Assembly (NCBI RefSeq): GCF_014836935.1
Contig: NZ_JACSPW010000004.1
Coordinates: 1-64,000, forward strand
Direction: 5' to 3'
DNA: 64,000 nucleotides
Source: Solibacillus merdavium
Lineage (GTDB): Bacteria > Bacillota > Bacilli > Bacillales_A > Planococcaceae
Every line of letters begins with the position of its first letter. Position 1 is the stretch's first letter. The position numbers and the translations under genes were made by a program. The notes under the pieces are model-generated. The model was not told the origin of the DNA. It made no database searches and saw only the letters and a program-made list of their open reading frames with translations. Below, in pieces: positions 26,600 through 36,107 of this stretch.

Positions 26600-27847
26600 T
26601 TACTCCTTTAAAAAACTAATAGATTGACTTACTGGAGGATGGAAATATCCAAATATTTTTTTGTCACTTATAATTCTAAAATATTTTGCCCCTTCAATAT
26701 AATCATAATACTCAGGTTGCATATTACTTCTATTCTCAATAGCTACTACTAAAATATATTCATCGTCTTTTAGATAATTTTCAAATTCAAAATTCACTTC
26801 GATTACATTTGATTTTACCTTTGATAAATTGTGGTTGTGATCATAAGTTGTACTTACAATTAAATCCGTGCCTACTTTATTTTTTATTGAAAATGCAACA
26901 CTACAATATTTCATATCAATATTTTTAGGTATTTCTGAAATTACTTTTATGCAAACTTTTTCTCCAAATTTAATAAGCGAAGTTTTCTCTTTTTTTGAAT
27001 TAAATATTTCTACGTATTTAATTATTCCCTGTTGTGATCCCCAACGATTAATGGCTTCAAATTCTGTATTAAAATCTTCTGATCGATGATTTATAATCTC
27101 TCTTTCATTAACTTCATCGTCATTCATATATTTCATATATTCTGCTGTCACTTCTAAGGTTTCACCAAACATTCTCATTTCACCTTGGTGAATCCAAAGG
27201 GCTTTATCACAAAAAGTACGGATACTTGAAACATCATGTCCTACAAATAGTATTGTCGCACCACTTTCCTTTAATTCATTCATTCTATTAAAGCATTTTG
27301 CTTGAAATTTCATATCTCCTACAGCTAAAGCTTCATCAATAATTAAAATTTCAGGATCAACATTAATCGCAACTGCAAAAGCCAATCTTGCAAACATTCC
27401 TGAAGAGTAGGTCTTTACAGGTTGATATACATATTCTCCGATATCAGCAAAATCTAATATGCCTTGAATACGTTCATCCATCTGGCTTTTAGAATATCCC
27501 ATTATTGTACCTTGTAAATAAATATTCTCTATCCCTGTATACTCCATATTAAACCCAGCGCCTAATTCTAATAATGCTGCAACTTTCCCTGCCACTTGCA
27601 CATTACCAGAAGAGGCCGATAGAACACCAGTAAGTATTTTCAATAAAGTCGATTTACCAGATCCATTCTTCCCTACAATCCCTAATGTCTCTCCCTTTTT
27701 CACTTCAAATGAAATATTTTTCAAAGCAAAAAACTCCGAATGATACAATTTCCTTGATATACTTAATGATTCTTTTAAACGGTCTTGTGGATTATTGTAT
27801 AATTTATAAACTTTTGATAATTCTTGAACAACAATTGAATTTTTCAT
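26600..27847 (-). CDS. Polysaccharide ABC exporter ATPase with Wzt-like C-terminal domain
   Basis: A 415-residue ATP-binding subunit of an ABC-2 glycan exporter. Walker A is GIVGKNGSGKST (about 57-68), the signature is YSSGMFARLAFA, and Walker B is ILIIDEAL, as in TagH/Wzt. The domain ends near residue 245; a further about 170-residue beta-rich region (HRSEDFNTEFEAINRWG onward) corresponds to the C-terminal domain by which Wzt proteins recognise a modified non-reducing end. Simple TagH lacks this type of domain. It sits between the permease (12-base gap) and the methyltransferase fusion, so it probably exports a capped glycan. Confidence 0.9.
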   Translation of the reverse strand: MKNSIVVQELSKVYKLYNNPQDRLKESLSISRKLYHSEFFALKNISFEVKKGETLGIVGKNGSGKSTLLKILTGVLSASSGNVQVAGKVAALLELGAGFNMEYTGIENIYLQGTIMGYSKSQMDERIQGILDFADIGEYVYQPVKTYSSGMFARLAFAVAINVDPEILIIDEALAVGDMKFQAKCFNRMNELKESGATILFVGHDVSSIRTFCDKALWIHQGEMRMFGETLEVTAEYMKYMNDDEVNEREIINHRSEDFNTEFEAINRWGSQQGIIKYVEIFNSKKEKTSLIKFGEKVCIKVISEIPKNIDMKYCSVAFSIKNKVGTDLIVSTTYDHNHNLSKVKSNVIEVNFEFENYLKDDEYILVVAIENRSNMQPEYYDYIEGAKYFRIISDKKIFGYFHPPVSQSISFLKE

Positions 27848-27859
27848 TTTAATCTCCTC

Positions 27860-28648
27860 TTATAGCACATCTGAAAAATGAGGTCGTAATTTTTTAAAGA
27901 TCCATACACCAAATATTAAAACAGTTAATGTAAATAACCAAAAATAGATAGTCAAAAGAGGATCTTCCCAAAACCACTTTTGATAAATTAAAGTATTACG
28001 GTAACCCTCTACTATATAATAGATGGGATTTAATTTAAATAAAAACTGCAGATTAAGAGGCACAATTTGAAATGACCAAAAAATAGGAGTTAACCAAAAG
28101 CCAAATTGTAATAAAACAGATACAATTTGTCCCACATCTTTTGAAAAAATAGCTAGCGAAGATGTGATCAATGACACACCGTATACCAAAATTACTGTTG
28201 CAAATAAAAAATAAAAAATTTGAATATGGTATATACTGAATCCAAACCCATAAATGGCAAATAAAACTATTACTATCAATAAAAATATAATATGGATGAA
28301 TAATGCTGATATAGTTTTTATAATTGGTAACAAACTAACTCTAAAAACTACTTTTTTAACTAAATAACTGTTATCTAATATGGAGTTCGTCCCTATTGCT
28401 ATAGCTTCTGAAATAAAAAACCAAGGTATAATACCTGCAATTAACCATAAAATAAATGGAACATCATCTATTGGCATAGATCTAAAACCAATCTGAAATA
28501 CAAACCAATAAATTAATATCATAATTATTGGATTCATAAATGCCCAAAAAATCCCCAAATAAGAGCCTAAATATTTAACTTTAAAATCATTTTTTGCAAG
28601 TTGCATAATAATATTTCTATCATTATATAAACTTTTTAAGTAACTCAT
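27860..28648 (-). CDS. Polysaccharide ABC exporter permease (Wzm/TagG type)
   Basis: A 262-residue ABC-2 family permease with six predicted transmembrane helices, the partner of the ATPase at 26600. The N-terminal amphipathic segment NIIMQLAKNDFKVKYLGSYLG leads into helix 1, and FGFWLTPIFWS and LNPIYYIVEGYRN are typical of the Wzm/TagG family. It starts directly after the dehydratase stop. Together the pair would move an undecaprenyl-linked glycan across the membrane, which means the chain is assembled in the cytoplasm. No Wzx flippase is present. Confidence 0.92.
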   Translation of the reverse strand: MSYLKSLYNDRNIIMQLAKNDFKVKYLGSYLGIFWAFMNPIIMILIYWFVFQIGFRSMPIDDVPFILWLIAGIIPWFFISEAIAIGTNSILDNSYLVKKVVFRVSLLPIIKTISALFIHIIFLLIVIVLFAIYGFGFSIYHIQIFYFLFATVILVYGVSLITSSLAIFSKDVGQIVSVLLQFGFWLTPIFWSFQIVPLNLQFLFKLNPIYYIVEGYRNTLIYQKWFWEDPLLTIYFWLFTLTVLIFGVWIFKKLRPHFSDVL

Positions 28649-30475
28649 CTATTTACTTCCCATCATTATTTTTTCATGAGATTCTATCTCTTTTAAAATA
28701 TTTGCTATGATATTTGTTAATTCATCATTTTTATATAATAAGTAATCCTCTAATCTTACATCAATATTTTTTATATATTGTTCATTATGAAACGCATTGA
28801 TTTTTGGATGTACTTTTCTGTACGATTCTTCATATTCATAACAGAGTTCTTCGTATAACTTTTCACCATCACGAATTCCCGTAAATTTAATTTCTATATC
28901 TTTTTCATCAAACCCAGATAGTTTAATTAATTGTTTGGCCAAATCGGTAATTTTCACTGGTTGTCCCATATCTAGTACAAACGTTTCGCCACCATTTGAA
29001 AAGCTTGCAGCTTGAATAACCAATTGAGCCGCCTCGGGAATCGTCATAAAATACCTGGTCATCTCAGGATGTGTCACAGTTACAGGTCCTCCATGACTAA
29101 TTTGTTCTTTAAATAACGGGACAACACTCCCACTACTTCCCAATACATTACCAAATCGTACAGAGGAATACTTTGTTTTACTTACAAAGTTTTTCTCATT
29201 TATAATTAACTCAGCTATACGTTTTGTCATTCCCATTACATTTGTTGGATTAACAGCTTTATCAGTTGATATCAGCACAAAATTACTAACATTTGCCTGG
29301 TCTGCTGCATCAGCAACATTTTTAGTACCTAAAATATTTGTCGATACAGCGGAGTATACATTTTCCTCCATTAAAGGTACGTGTTTATATGCCGCTGCAT
29401 GAAAGACAACATCTGGCTTATGGTTATTCATCATAATCATAATACGGTCTCGGTTTTCAATACTCATAATCTCAGTAGTTATGTTAGTTTGATATATATT
29501 CTTCGAAAGCTCGCTTGTGATTTTATAAATATTATATTCGCTGTGGTCTAACAAGATTAGCTCATACGGTTCAAACTTAATTATTTGCCTACATAGTTCC
29601 GACCCTATCGATCCACCTGCACCAGTAACCAATATTTTCTTCCCTTTTATTTTTAATGAAATCGATTCATTATTTAAAATGACCGGTTCTCTACCAAGTA
29701 AATCTTCTATTGATACATCCCGAATTTTTGTGTATTGGATATTTCCAGTTGCAAAATCAAGATATGAAGGTAGAATTTGCACATTATCTGTATATTTTTT
29801 CGCATTTGTAATTAAACTGCTTAATTTTTCTCCTTTTAAGGAAGGCATAGCAATAATAATGTGGTTAATACGATAGTGCTCAACGACACTTTCTATTTCT
29901 TCTAAACCACCCACAACTGGAACACCACTTAATTCTAAATTTTTTAAATTAGGGTTATCATCTAGAAAAACAATCGGATTTAATATCGTACTTTCTGCTT
30001 GTAATTGATTTACAATTGTTCTCCCTGTATTGCCTGCCCCTAAAATAAGCGCTCTACGCTTAATACTAGTACTCTCTACTTCTTTTTGTTCTTTTAATAA
30101 TTGCCAGTATCTCCAAAACAATCTCACACCACACAATAAAACAATATGAAGAATCCAAGTTAAAAATAGTGCTCTTTCATATAAATCTCTAAATACAAAT
30201 ATTTGAAATAAAGCTGTTAATGCCACCGATGTCGTAATAACTTTACACAAGCCAATTATTTCATCAATGTTTGCATATTTCCATACTCTCATATATAAAT
30301 GAAATTTATATGATAATAAATGATGCGTTAATAATAAAATAATTGAACTTGATACTACAAAAAAATTAATTTGTGCATTAAAAGGATTTAAAAATACATG
30401 AGATAAATAAATCGAAAACAGCACTATAATCGAGTCTATTAAGATTAGAGATACTAATCTAAATTTGTAATCCAA
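28649..30475 (-). CDS. Membrane nucleotide-sugar 4,6-dehydratase (CapD/WbpM/PglF type)
   Basis: A 608-residue enzyme of the long, membrane-bound UDP-GlcNAc 4,6-dehydratase family, giving UDP-4-keto-6-deoxy-HexNAc. Four transmembrane helices (about 10-130) are followed by a first Rossmann fold (RALILGAGNTGRTI, about 146) and the catalytic Rossmann fold (KKILVTGAGGSIGSEL, about 280). STDKAVNPTNVMGMTKR carries the family catalytic Thr-Asp-Lys and the Met that replaces the usual Tyr. The start is TTG with GAGG eight bases upstream. Its product is the logical substrate for the reductase at 16108. No aminotransferase or acetyltransferase for bacillosamine is visible. Confidence 0.89.
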   Translation of the reverse strand: MDYKFRLVSLILIDSIIVLFSIYLSHVFLNPFNAQINFFVVSSSIILLLTHHLLSYKFHLYMRVWKYANIDEIIGLCKVITTSVALTALFQIFVFRDLYERALFLTWILHIVLLCGVRLFWRYWQLLKEQKEVESTSIKRRALILGAGNTGRTIVNQLQAESTILNPIVFLDDNPNLKNLELSGVPVVGGLEEIESVVEHYRINHIIIAMPSLKGEKLSSLITNAKKYTDNVQILPSYLDFATGNIQYTKIRDVSIEDLLGREPVILNNESISLKIKGKKILVTGAGGSIGSELCRQIIKFEPYELILLDHSEYNIYKITSELSKNIYQTNITTEIMSIENRDRIMIMMNNHKPDVVFHAAAYKHVPLMEENVYSAVSTNILGTKNVADAADQANVSNFVLISTDKAVNPTNVMGMTKRIAELIINEKNFVSKTKYSSVRFGNVLGSSGSVVPLFKEQISHGGPVTVTHPEMTRYFMTIPEAAQLVIQAASFSNGGETFVLDMGQPVKITDLAKQLIKLSGFDEKDIEIKFTGIRDGEKLYEELCYEYEESYRKVHPKINAFHNEQYIKNIDVRLEDYLLYKNDELTNIIANILKEIESHEKIMMGSK

Positions 30476-30501
30476 TTTAATTACCTCATTTCTTATAAGA
30501 C

Positions 30502-32058
30502 TTATTCTTTGTCTGGATTTAATTTATTTCCATGTGAAAACACTATACCTAAAAAAATAAATACTACAGCTGTTATGGCTGGGATTGAATCATTAAATAG
30601 TGCCTGTACGGAATAAGCAAGTACTGCTACTCCTAATATTAAAACAGCACTATTTATATTATTTTTTTGTACTAATGCTCTTAAAACTAACGTCACATTC
30701 CATATAATAATAGATATTAAGGCTATAAAACCAAATATACCCGTCCCGTATAATATTGCAATATAAATGTTATGTGCTTTATCAACAATTGTATTTTCAT
30801 CCAGCATACCTGCTCTACTTTCTAGTTGGTAATGTGGAAAATTGTATACTAGAGAATCATTACCATATCCAGTTAACGGGCGCTCTTTTACCATTTCTAA
30901 AGTTTCATTCCAAATATAACCACGACCTGTCCCGAAAGCTAAATATCTTTCTGGTAATACAGGTAACTCAAGTGCTTTCTCACTAGCATATACTTTGTTA
31001 TCATAACTAAATCCATAACCAAGTGAGGATGCCTCTTCTTTTGAATATGGGTTTATATCAACAAAGAAACCGAATGATTCTTCCCATACCCTATCATTTT
31101 CCTTTGAAAGAATATGAAAAATGGGAACAATAATTATTAAAGAAATTACAAGGGCTGTTATACTTTTCTGCTTTTCACTATTTTTAATACTTAATATTAG
31201 TATTAACGGCAAAATAACAATAATAGTTAAAAATCCACTAGTAGAAATGGACATTAATAAAATAGCCAATGAAGCTGCCGCAGTGATAGAACCAATAATC
31301 ACTTCAACCCATTTTTTAGATAACACTGCCCATGCTAGATACATCACCGACATAATAGCGAACATACCACTCATATAATTCCACTGATTTAACGTTCCTA
31401 CTAATAATGAAGATTCTGAAATATTTGCTCCTTCAGGTAGCAAGATTGATACTAAGTTTTGAAGCCATTTTGCTTGTAATAAATCATTACCATAAAAATT
31501 CATTGCAATAATATATAAGTTTATAAATACAAATGGAATCATTGCATACATTATAGAAGGCACAGCATTTTTAGGATATTTAATATTTATCGCTACAAAT
31601 AATAATGCAATATAACATAACCAACTGATCGCTCCATCTGAACGGTTATATTGACCATTTAAAGCAATCGTAATATTTGGAGAAGCAATTGTAGAAATAA
31701 TTATGGCTACAGTAAACACCGCTAAAATATAATTTAAGGCTGTTTTTCGTATTATACCTTCCATAAAAAAAATTTTAAGCATTAGCATCCCAAATGTAAT
31801 TATAGTTATACTTACAATAAAAATTAATTTATAGTGAGTAAATAGATCTCCCTTTATTCCAGATGTAAGAACATCAATATTAGAAATTAATGGACTCACT
31901 ACTTCTTTAACATTTGCCATTACAATTAGAGGCATAACTGCGATTAAAAATAAGAATAAACGGAAAATCCATTTATCAATATTTGCACGTGACTGAGTAT
32001 TTTCTATTTCATCATTAATTACTGTTGATTTATTGAGCTCTTCGTAAAATGAAGCCAT
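30502..32058 (-). CDS. O-antigen ligase family membrane protein (WzyC domain)
   Basis: A 518-residue protein with about twelve transmembrane helices and a large extracytoplasmic loop containing TGYGNDSLVYNFP and DKAHNIYIAILYGTG, whose His is the likely catalytic residue of the WzyC/O-antigen ligase family. These enzymes transfer or polymerise undecaprenyl-linked glycans outside the membrane. It is 16 bases after the TPR gene and two genes from the S-layer gene. Because the neighbouring exporter implies cytoplasmic chain synthesis, transfer to protein (as proposed for WsfB in Geobacillus) is a better fit than Wzy polymerisation, but this is inference. Confidence 0.86.
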   Translation of the reverse strand: MASFYEELNKSTVINDEIENTQSRANIDKWIFRLFLFLIAVMPLIVMANVKEVVSPLISNIDVLTSGIKGDLFTHYKLIFIVSITIITFGMLMLKIFFMEGIIRKTALNYILAVFTVAIIISTIASPNITIALNGQYNRSDGAISWLCYIALLFVAINIKYPKNAVPSIMYAMIPFVFINLYIIAMNFYGNDLLQAKWLQNLVSILLPEGANISESSLLVGTLNQWNYMSGMFAIMSVMYLAWAVLSKKWVEVIIGSITAAASLAILLMSISTSGFLTIIVILPLILILSIKNSEKQKSITALVISLIIIVPIFHILSKENDRVWEESFGFFVDINPYSKEEASSLGYGFSYDNKVYASEKALELPVLPERYLAFGTGRGYIWNETLEMVKERPLTGYGNDSLVYNFPHYQLESRAGMLDENTIVDKAHNIYIAILYGTGIFGFIALISIIIWNVTLVLRALVQKNNINSAVLILGVAVLAYSVQALFNDSIPAITAVVFIFLGIVFSHGNKLNPDKE

Positions 32059-32073
32059 CTAACCTTACCTTCC

Positions 32074-32571
32074 TTATTGCATATTCTCAATTTGAGTTAA
32101 TAATTCTGTGACATGTTCTTGGTAAGTTGGATACTCTTGTGGCGCCCAACCCCATTCACGACATTTTTCTAAGACTATCTTAGCATCCTCATAGCGTTCA
32201 GCAGAAATTAAAACTTCCCCAAATTGGATCATAAACATCGGATCTTCTACTTTATGTGGGTTTATATCTAATGCCTTTTGAAATAATATTGTGGATCTGG
32301 TAAAATCACCCAGATTCGCTGAGGTTACAGCTCCAATATAATTTACCACTTCGGAATTTGGCTGGCGCAATAATAATTCGTTTATTAAATTCTCTGCATC
32401 AGAATATTTGCCATCATTATATAATTGACTTGCTTGTTGATAAAGAACATCATCCATCAAAAAATCCTCGTCTTGTTTACTTGCTAGTACTTTCGCAGTT
32501 ATAAAACCGACTATTATAAAAGCTACAATGCCAAGTAAAATATATTTCCTCTTAGATTCAGTAAGCTGCAT
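32074..32571 (-). CDS. Membrane-anchored TPR protein
   Basis: A 165-residue protein with one N-terminal transmembrane helix (about 11-30; YILLGIVAFIIVGFITAKVL) and an extracytoplasmic part with two to three tetratricopeptide-like helical pairs (LYQQASQLYNDGKYSDAENLI, DFTRSTILFQKALDINP and ERYEDAKIVLEKCREWGW). It is the first gene of the glycan unit and lies just upstream of the O-antigen-ligase-family gene. Some ligase-family proteins of Gram-positive bacteria carry their own TPR domain, so this may be a split partner that presents the acceptor. Function is not established. Confidence 0.75.
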   Translation of the reverse strand: MQLTESKRKYILLGIVAFIIVGFITAKVLASKQDEDFLMDDVLYQQASQLYNDGKYSDAENLINELLLRQPNSEVVNYIGAVTSANLGDFTRSTILFQKALDINPHKVEDPMFMIQFGEVLISAERYEDAKIVLEKCREWGWAPQEYPTYQEHVTELLTQIENMQ

Positions 32572-32780
32572 TGTTCACAATCCTTTATGTATTGAATATT
32601 GAATAACATTCTCATTATACACTAATTTAGGATAAATTTCCTTACAATTCCCTAATTTCCATGGCTATAAATCAATTTAATATCTAAAATTTGACACGAT
32701 GTAATAATTTGAACCATAGAATTCACTAATATTTCAATTACAAATAAAAATTTAAAATTAATCGTATTTCCACATTAAAT
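32572..32780. other. Upstream region of the glycan operon
   Basis: About 210 nt, AT-rich, no coding frame. A perfect -10 hexamer TATAAT occurs on the minus strand at 32614-32619, about 45 nt before the TPR gene, but the matching -35 is poor, so the promoter assignment is tentative. Confidence 0.35.
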
Positions 32781-32818
32781 AAAAAAAGCAGAATTGCATG
32801 ATGCAATTCTGCTTTTTA
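32781..32818 (-). terminator. Terminator of the S-layer gene
   Basis: Eleven-bp GC-containing stem GCAGAATTGCA/TGCAATTCTGC (32788-32798 with 32802-32812) extended by A5/T5, about 45 nt past the stop. The strong hairpin suits a very highly expressed gene. Confidence 0.88.
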
Positions 32819-32860
32819 TAACCTAGAATTATAAAACTCTAGCTTCTTAAAGAAAAATTA

Positions 32861-35416
32861 TTATTGTGCTCTGAATACGTTTCTGCCGTTAGCATTTGTT
32901 TCATATACAAAGCTGTACACTTTACCTTTGTAAGAAATAGATACTGTTTCTCCAACAGATACAGGGTCAGCACCAAAGCCTACATATAGAACTTTGTTGT
33001 TGGCAGCGTCAGTAGTGATTGTACCACGTGTACCACCTGTTTTAGTTGCTTCAATACTTGTAGCTGCTACTGCTTCAGTAAATGTTAATGTAATTGACGC
33101 AGCATCTCTAGAAGTAGGATTAGTTTCAGTAGTTTGTACTACATCTGAAATCGTGAAGTAAGAAGTACTTGCACCTGATAAGAATGTTGCTGTTTTAGTA
33201 ACAGATGTTAAACCAGATAAACCAGAGTTTGTTGGTGTTGCAGTAACACGAACATCTGAACCGTTAGATTTTAAGAAGATAGAAATATCCGTTTGTCCAG
33301 CAACTACAGTACGGTTTAAGATTGTTTTTGAAGTATATGCAGGGATTACAACAGCTACTCCATTTTCTAAAACAGCGTTACCAGCTGCATCTACTAATTC
33401 AACTGCTTGTGCACCTGCACGTACTGTAAATTGTACTGGTGTATCTGAGCCGTATGAGCGAGCTTTACCATTTTGATCAGATAATTGGTAAGAAAATTCT
33501 GCAACTGTGTCGCTACCGAATGTTGTAACTTCCTTATCATCCGCATTTGTAACTACTAATTCACTTCTGTAATCAGCAGTTCTTGTAGTACGGAAGTAAG
33601 TGATTTCTCCTGTAACTTGTAAATCTTTCTTATCTAATTTGCCAGGTTCAGAACCAGTACCTGTACCATTGTCGATAAATGCAATTGGTGTTACAAATGC
33701 ATCAGCATCAGGGTGACTAACTGTAAACTTAGCTACACCATCTTTATCTGTAACAATACGGAATGTAACAGAATCTGTTGTAGTTGAAACTACTGGCTCA
33801 CCATCAGCATCAAATACTTTTACATCACCGCGTGTAGTAGTAGTTTCATTATTAAATGTTACTAAAAGCTCTGCATTAGCTAATGCTTTACCTTCTCTAT
33901 TTTTCAGTGTTGCAACATAGTCACGTCCACCAGTTTGTGTATCATCTTTGTAAACTGAAGCAGTTTGGTTACCTTCAGCTTTAATTGATAAATCAAATAC
34001 TGATTCTTTAGCAAATGTTGCAGTTGAACCTACAGCTTGTAAAGCAGTAGCATCGTATTTAGGAGTTGTGCCTGGGTTGTTTACGAAAGCAATTGGCGTT
34101 ACTGCTGCATCATCACCTGTTAATACTAGGTTAGCTTTACCTGTAGAATCTAAACGAATAACACCTACAGCATATCCGCCAGTTGTATATTCATAAGCAA
34201 ATTTAGCAGTAGCAGTATCACCAGTAGTGTTTAAACCTAAGAACTCTACACCACGAACAGCTTTTTCAGGAGCTACATTTAAGTTTTCTTTGAAAGCTAC
34301 GTAAACTAATTCATTATTTTCACCAGTAATTTGGTAAACTTTTTGTTCACCATTAGCTAAAGTTGTTCCTTCTGTAACATCTTTAATTGCTAAAGTTGTA
34401 TCCCAGTATACTTTTGCAGCTGCTTTTAATGCTGGTTTACCCGTTGCATATGCATTTACGTTATCTGTATTACCTTGTGAACGAGTATAAGTATAAGTTG
34501 CTACACCGTTTGCGTCAGTTTTTACAGTTGCTGTAATTTGAGGAACGATAGTTGTATCGTTAGCCAATTTTTCATGGAAGATATCAAACTTCACAGGAAT
34601 GTTAGTTGTAGATTCACCTTCAGCTACAGTTACTTTAGCTTTTAAAGTTACTGTTTCACCATACTTACCTTGGATTGAAGTTTGTTCAAATGCAATTGCA
34701 GTTGGTAATACTGATGAAGCTTCTTGATCTTCTTGACCAGCAGCTGTGTAATCAGCAGTGATTGTTTTGTGTAAGAATGACGCGAATTGACCGCGAGTTG
34801 TGTTGCCTTTTGGGTTGAACGCTGGTGCAGCTGGGTTTGTAATGTCATAGAAGTCTAATACAGAAATCGCTGTGCGAGCTTCTGCTTTAGCTTGAGTTAA
34901 GTCAGTTACATCACCTTTGAAATCTTGAGTAGCTACGTACTCTTCTAAGCTGATATTGTATACAGTGTTAACTGTACGTACTAAAGTGATAGCCATGTTT
35001 TCGCGAGTGATTGGGTCACCAGCTAAAAGGTTACCGTTAGAACCTACGAATACGCCAGCTTCTTTAACTAAAGAAGCGTATTTTAATAACTCTTCGTTAG
35101 TTTTTGTAGTTAAGTCAGCGAATGCTGGACGAGTTTTGTAGTCAGCAGAAGCTTCATAACCTTTAGTTTCTAAAAACTTACCTAATAATTTAACTACGTC
35201 AGAACGAGTTAATTCTTTGTTAGGCTTGAATGTGCCATCTTGGTAACCAGAGATGATACCATCACTTACTAATGCAGTGATCGCTTCCTCGTGTGTGTTA
35301 CCTGAAATGTCCGATAATGATGCAGCAGATGCAACTGGTACGATTGCAGATGCTACTAATGTAGCTGTCGCAGCTGTTGCTACGAATTTTTTGTATTTCT
35401 TTGGTTGGTTAGCCAT
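32861..35416 (-). CDS. S-layer protein with three N-terminal SLH domains
   Basis: An 851-residue exported protein that should form the surface crystalline layer. The signal peptide (about 1-31, ending ASA) is followed by three SLH domains (about 33-85, 95-150 and 165-225) with GYQDGTFKPNKELTRSD, ITRENMA and TTRGQFA signatures. The rest is Ala/Thr/Val-rich Ig-like beta structure with no cysteine seen, as expected for S-layer arrays (for example segments starting at ITATVKTDANGVATYTYT). GAGGAGG before the ATG, a near-consensus promoter and a strong terminator imply very high expression. It resembles the SLH S-layer proteins of Lysinibacillus and Solibacillus. Glycosylation is likely given the adjoining cluster but is not shown by sequence. 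Confidence 0.92.
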   Translation of the reverse strand: MANQPKKYKKFVATAATATLVASAIVPVASAASLSDISGNTHEEAITALVSDGIISGYQDGTFKPNKELTRSDVVKLLGKFLETKGYEASADYKTRPAFADLTTKTNEELLKYASLVKEAGVFVGSNGNLLAGDPITRENMAITLVRTVNTVYNISLEEYVATQDFKGDVTDLTQAKAEARTAISVLDFYDITNPAAPAFNPKGNTTRGQFASFLHKTITADYTAAGQEDQEASSVLPTAIAFEQTSIQGKYGETVTLKAKVTVAEGESTTNIPVKFDIFHEKLANDTTIVPQITATVKTDANGVATYTYTRSQGNTDNVNAYATGKPALKAAAKVYWDTTLAIKDVTEGTTLANGEQKVYQITGENNELVYVAFKENLNVAPEKAVRGVEFLGLNTTGDTATAKFAYEYTTGGYAVGVIRLDSTGKANLVLTGDDAAVTPIAFVNNPGTTPKYDATALQAVGSTATFAKESVFDLSIKAEGNQTASVYKDDTQTGGRDYVATLKNREGKALANAELLVTFNNETTTTRGDVKVFDADGEPVVSTTTDSVTFRIVTDKDGVAKFTVSHPDADAFVTPIAFIDNGTGTGSEPGKLDKKDLQVTGEITYFRTTRTADYRSELVVTNADDKEVTTFGSDTVAEFSYQLSDQNGKARSYGSDTPVQFTVRAGAQAVELVDAAGNAVLENGVAVVIPAYTSKTILNRTVVAGQTDISIFLKSNGSDVRVTATPTNSGLSGLTSVTKTATFLSGASTSYFTISDVVQTTETNPTSRDAASITLTFTEAVAATSIEATKTGGTRGTITTDAANNKVLYVGFGADPVSVGETVSISYKGKVYSFVYETNANGRNVFRAQ

Positions 35417-35498
35417 TGAAAAATTTCCTCCTCATAAGTGAAAATAATAATTTTAGTTACCCACACGAAAAATGTGCAGAAAAACTAACTACACATAA

Positions 35499-35527
35499 AT
35501 TCTAGTAGTATACATTTACTATGTCAA
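35499..35527 (-). promoter_or_regulatory. Strong sigma-A promoter of the S-layer gene
   Basis: Minus strand: -35 TTGACA (35527-35522), 17-nt spacer, -10 TAGAAT (35504-35499). This is a perfect -35 and a one-mismatch -10 at ideal spacing, giving a 5' leader of about 75 nt before the ATG at 35416. Confidence 0.85.
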
Positions 35528-35921
35528 TCTTTTTTTACCAATAAACCCACAAATCACCTGTTTATAAGGTAAAAGATATAAAACAGCAAATATATTCAGA
35601 TAACTTAGAATTTCTTTAATTATGACACACATATACTCATAAAGACAACATTTTCTTTCACCAATAATCGATAAACCTATTTTAATATAGTTATTCTATT
35701 TGTTAAATTTAGGTTTTCATAACTTAAAAAGGTATGGATTTGGTTATATAATACAGTAATACCAAGGTTTTAAATGGAATTATCACATTACAAATATTAC
35801 TAAAATATTACTTTTATAATATAATGATTATTTATGTGAACATATTTTTTACTACTTAGCTATTATATTAATAGTACAAATTTATAGAACCTATTCGATA
35901 AATTTCGACAAAAATAAAAAA
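35528..35921. other. AT-rich spacer upstream of the S-layer promoter
   Basis: Nearly 400 nt with no gene-like frame and no clear secondary structure, very AT-rich. It may hold further S-layer promoters or regulator sites, since S-layer genes often use several, but I cannot point to one. Confidence 0.4.
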
Positions 35922-35961
35922 AGAAAAAGGCTTTAGCATTTAAATGCTAAAGCCTTTTTCT
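35922..35961 (-). terminator. Perfect 40-bp palindromic terminator after the tagA-like gene
   Basis: AGAAAAAGGCTTTAGCATTT followed by its exact inverse complement, giving a 20-bp half-site hairpin with T-runs on both strands. It lies about 145 nt past the tagA-like stop and insulates that gene from the S-layer promoter region. Confidence 0.82.
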
Positions 35962-36107
35962 CGGGCTACCAACCGTTTTTTTCCTTGCAGGGAAAAGTAT
36001 AAATTTAACTATATATTGTAGAGGAAATCTTACTACTGAATTTAGTGTAACACTTACATTACAAATACACAATCAAATATTACAAAGATTACACTATTTT
36101 TTTTCCA

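Noticed and set aside
32614-32619. Promoter of the glycan operon at a TATAAT hexamer
   Set aside because: Good -10 but no acceptable -35 at 16-18 nt, so kept only as a tentative note.
35964-36107. Possible riboswitch-like remnant before the tagA terminator
   Set aside because: A few GC-rich pieces (for example CGGTTGGTAGCCCG) but no match to a known class, and it lies downstream of the gene.
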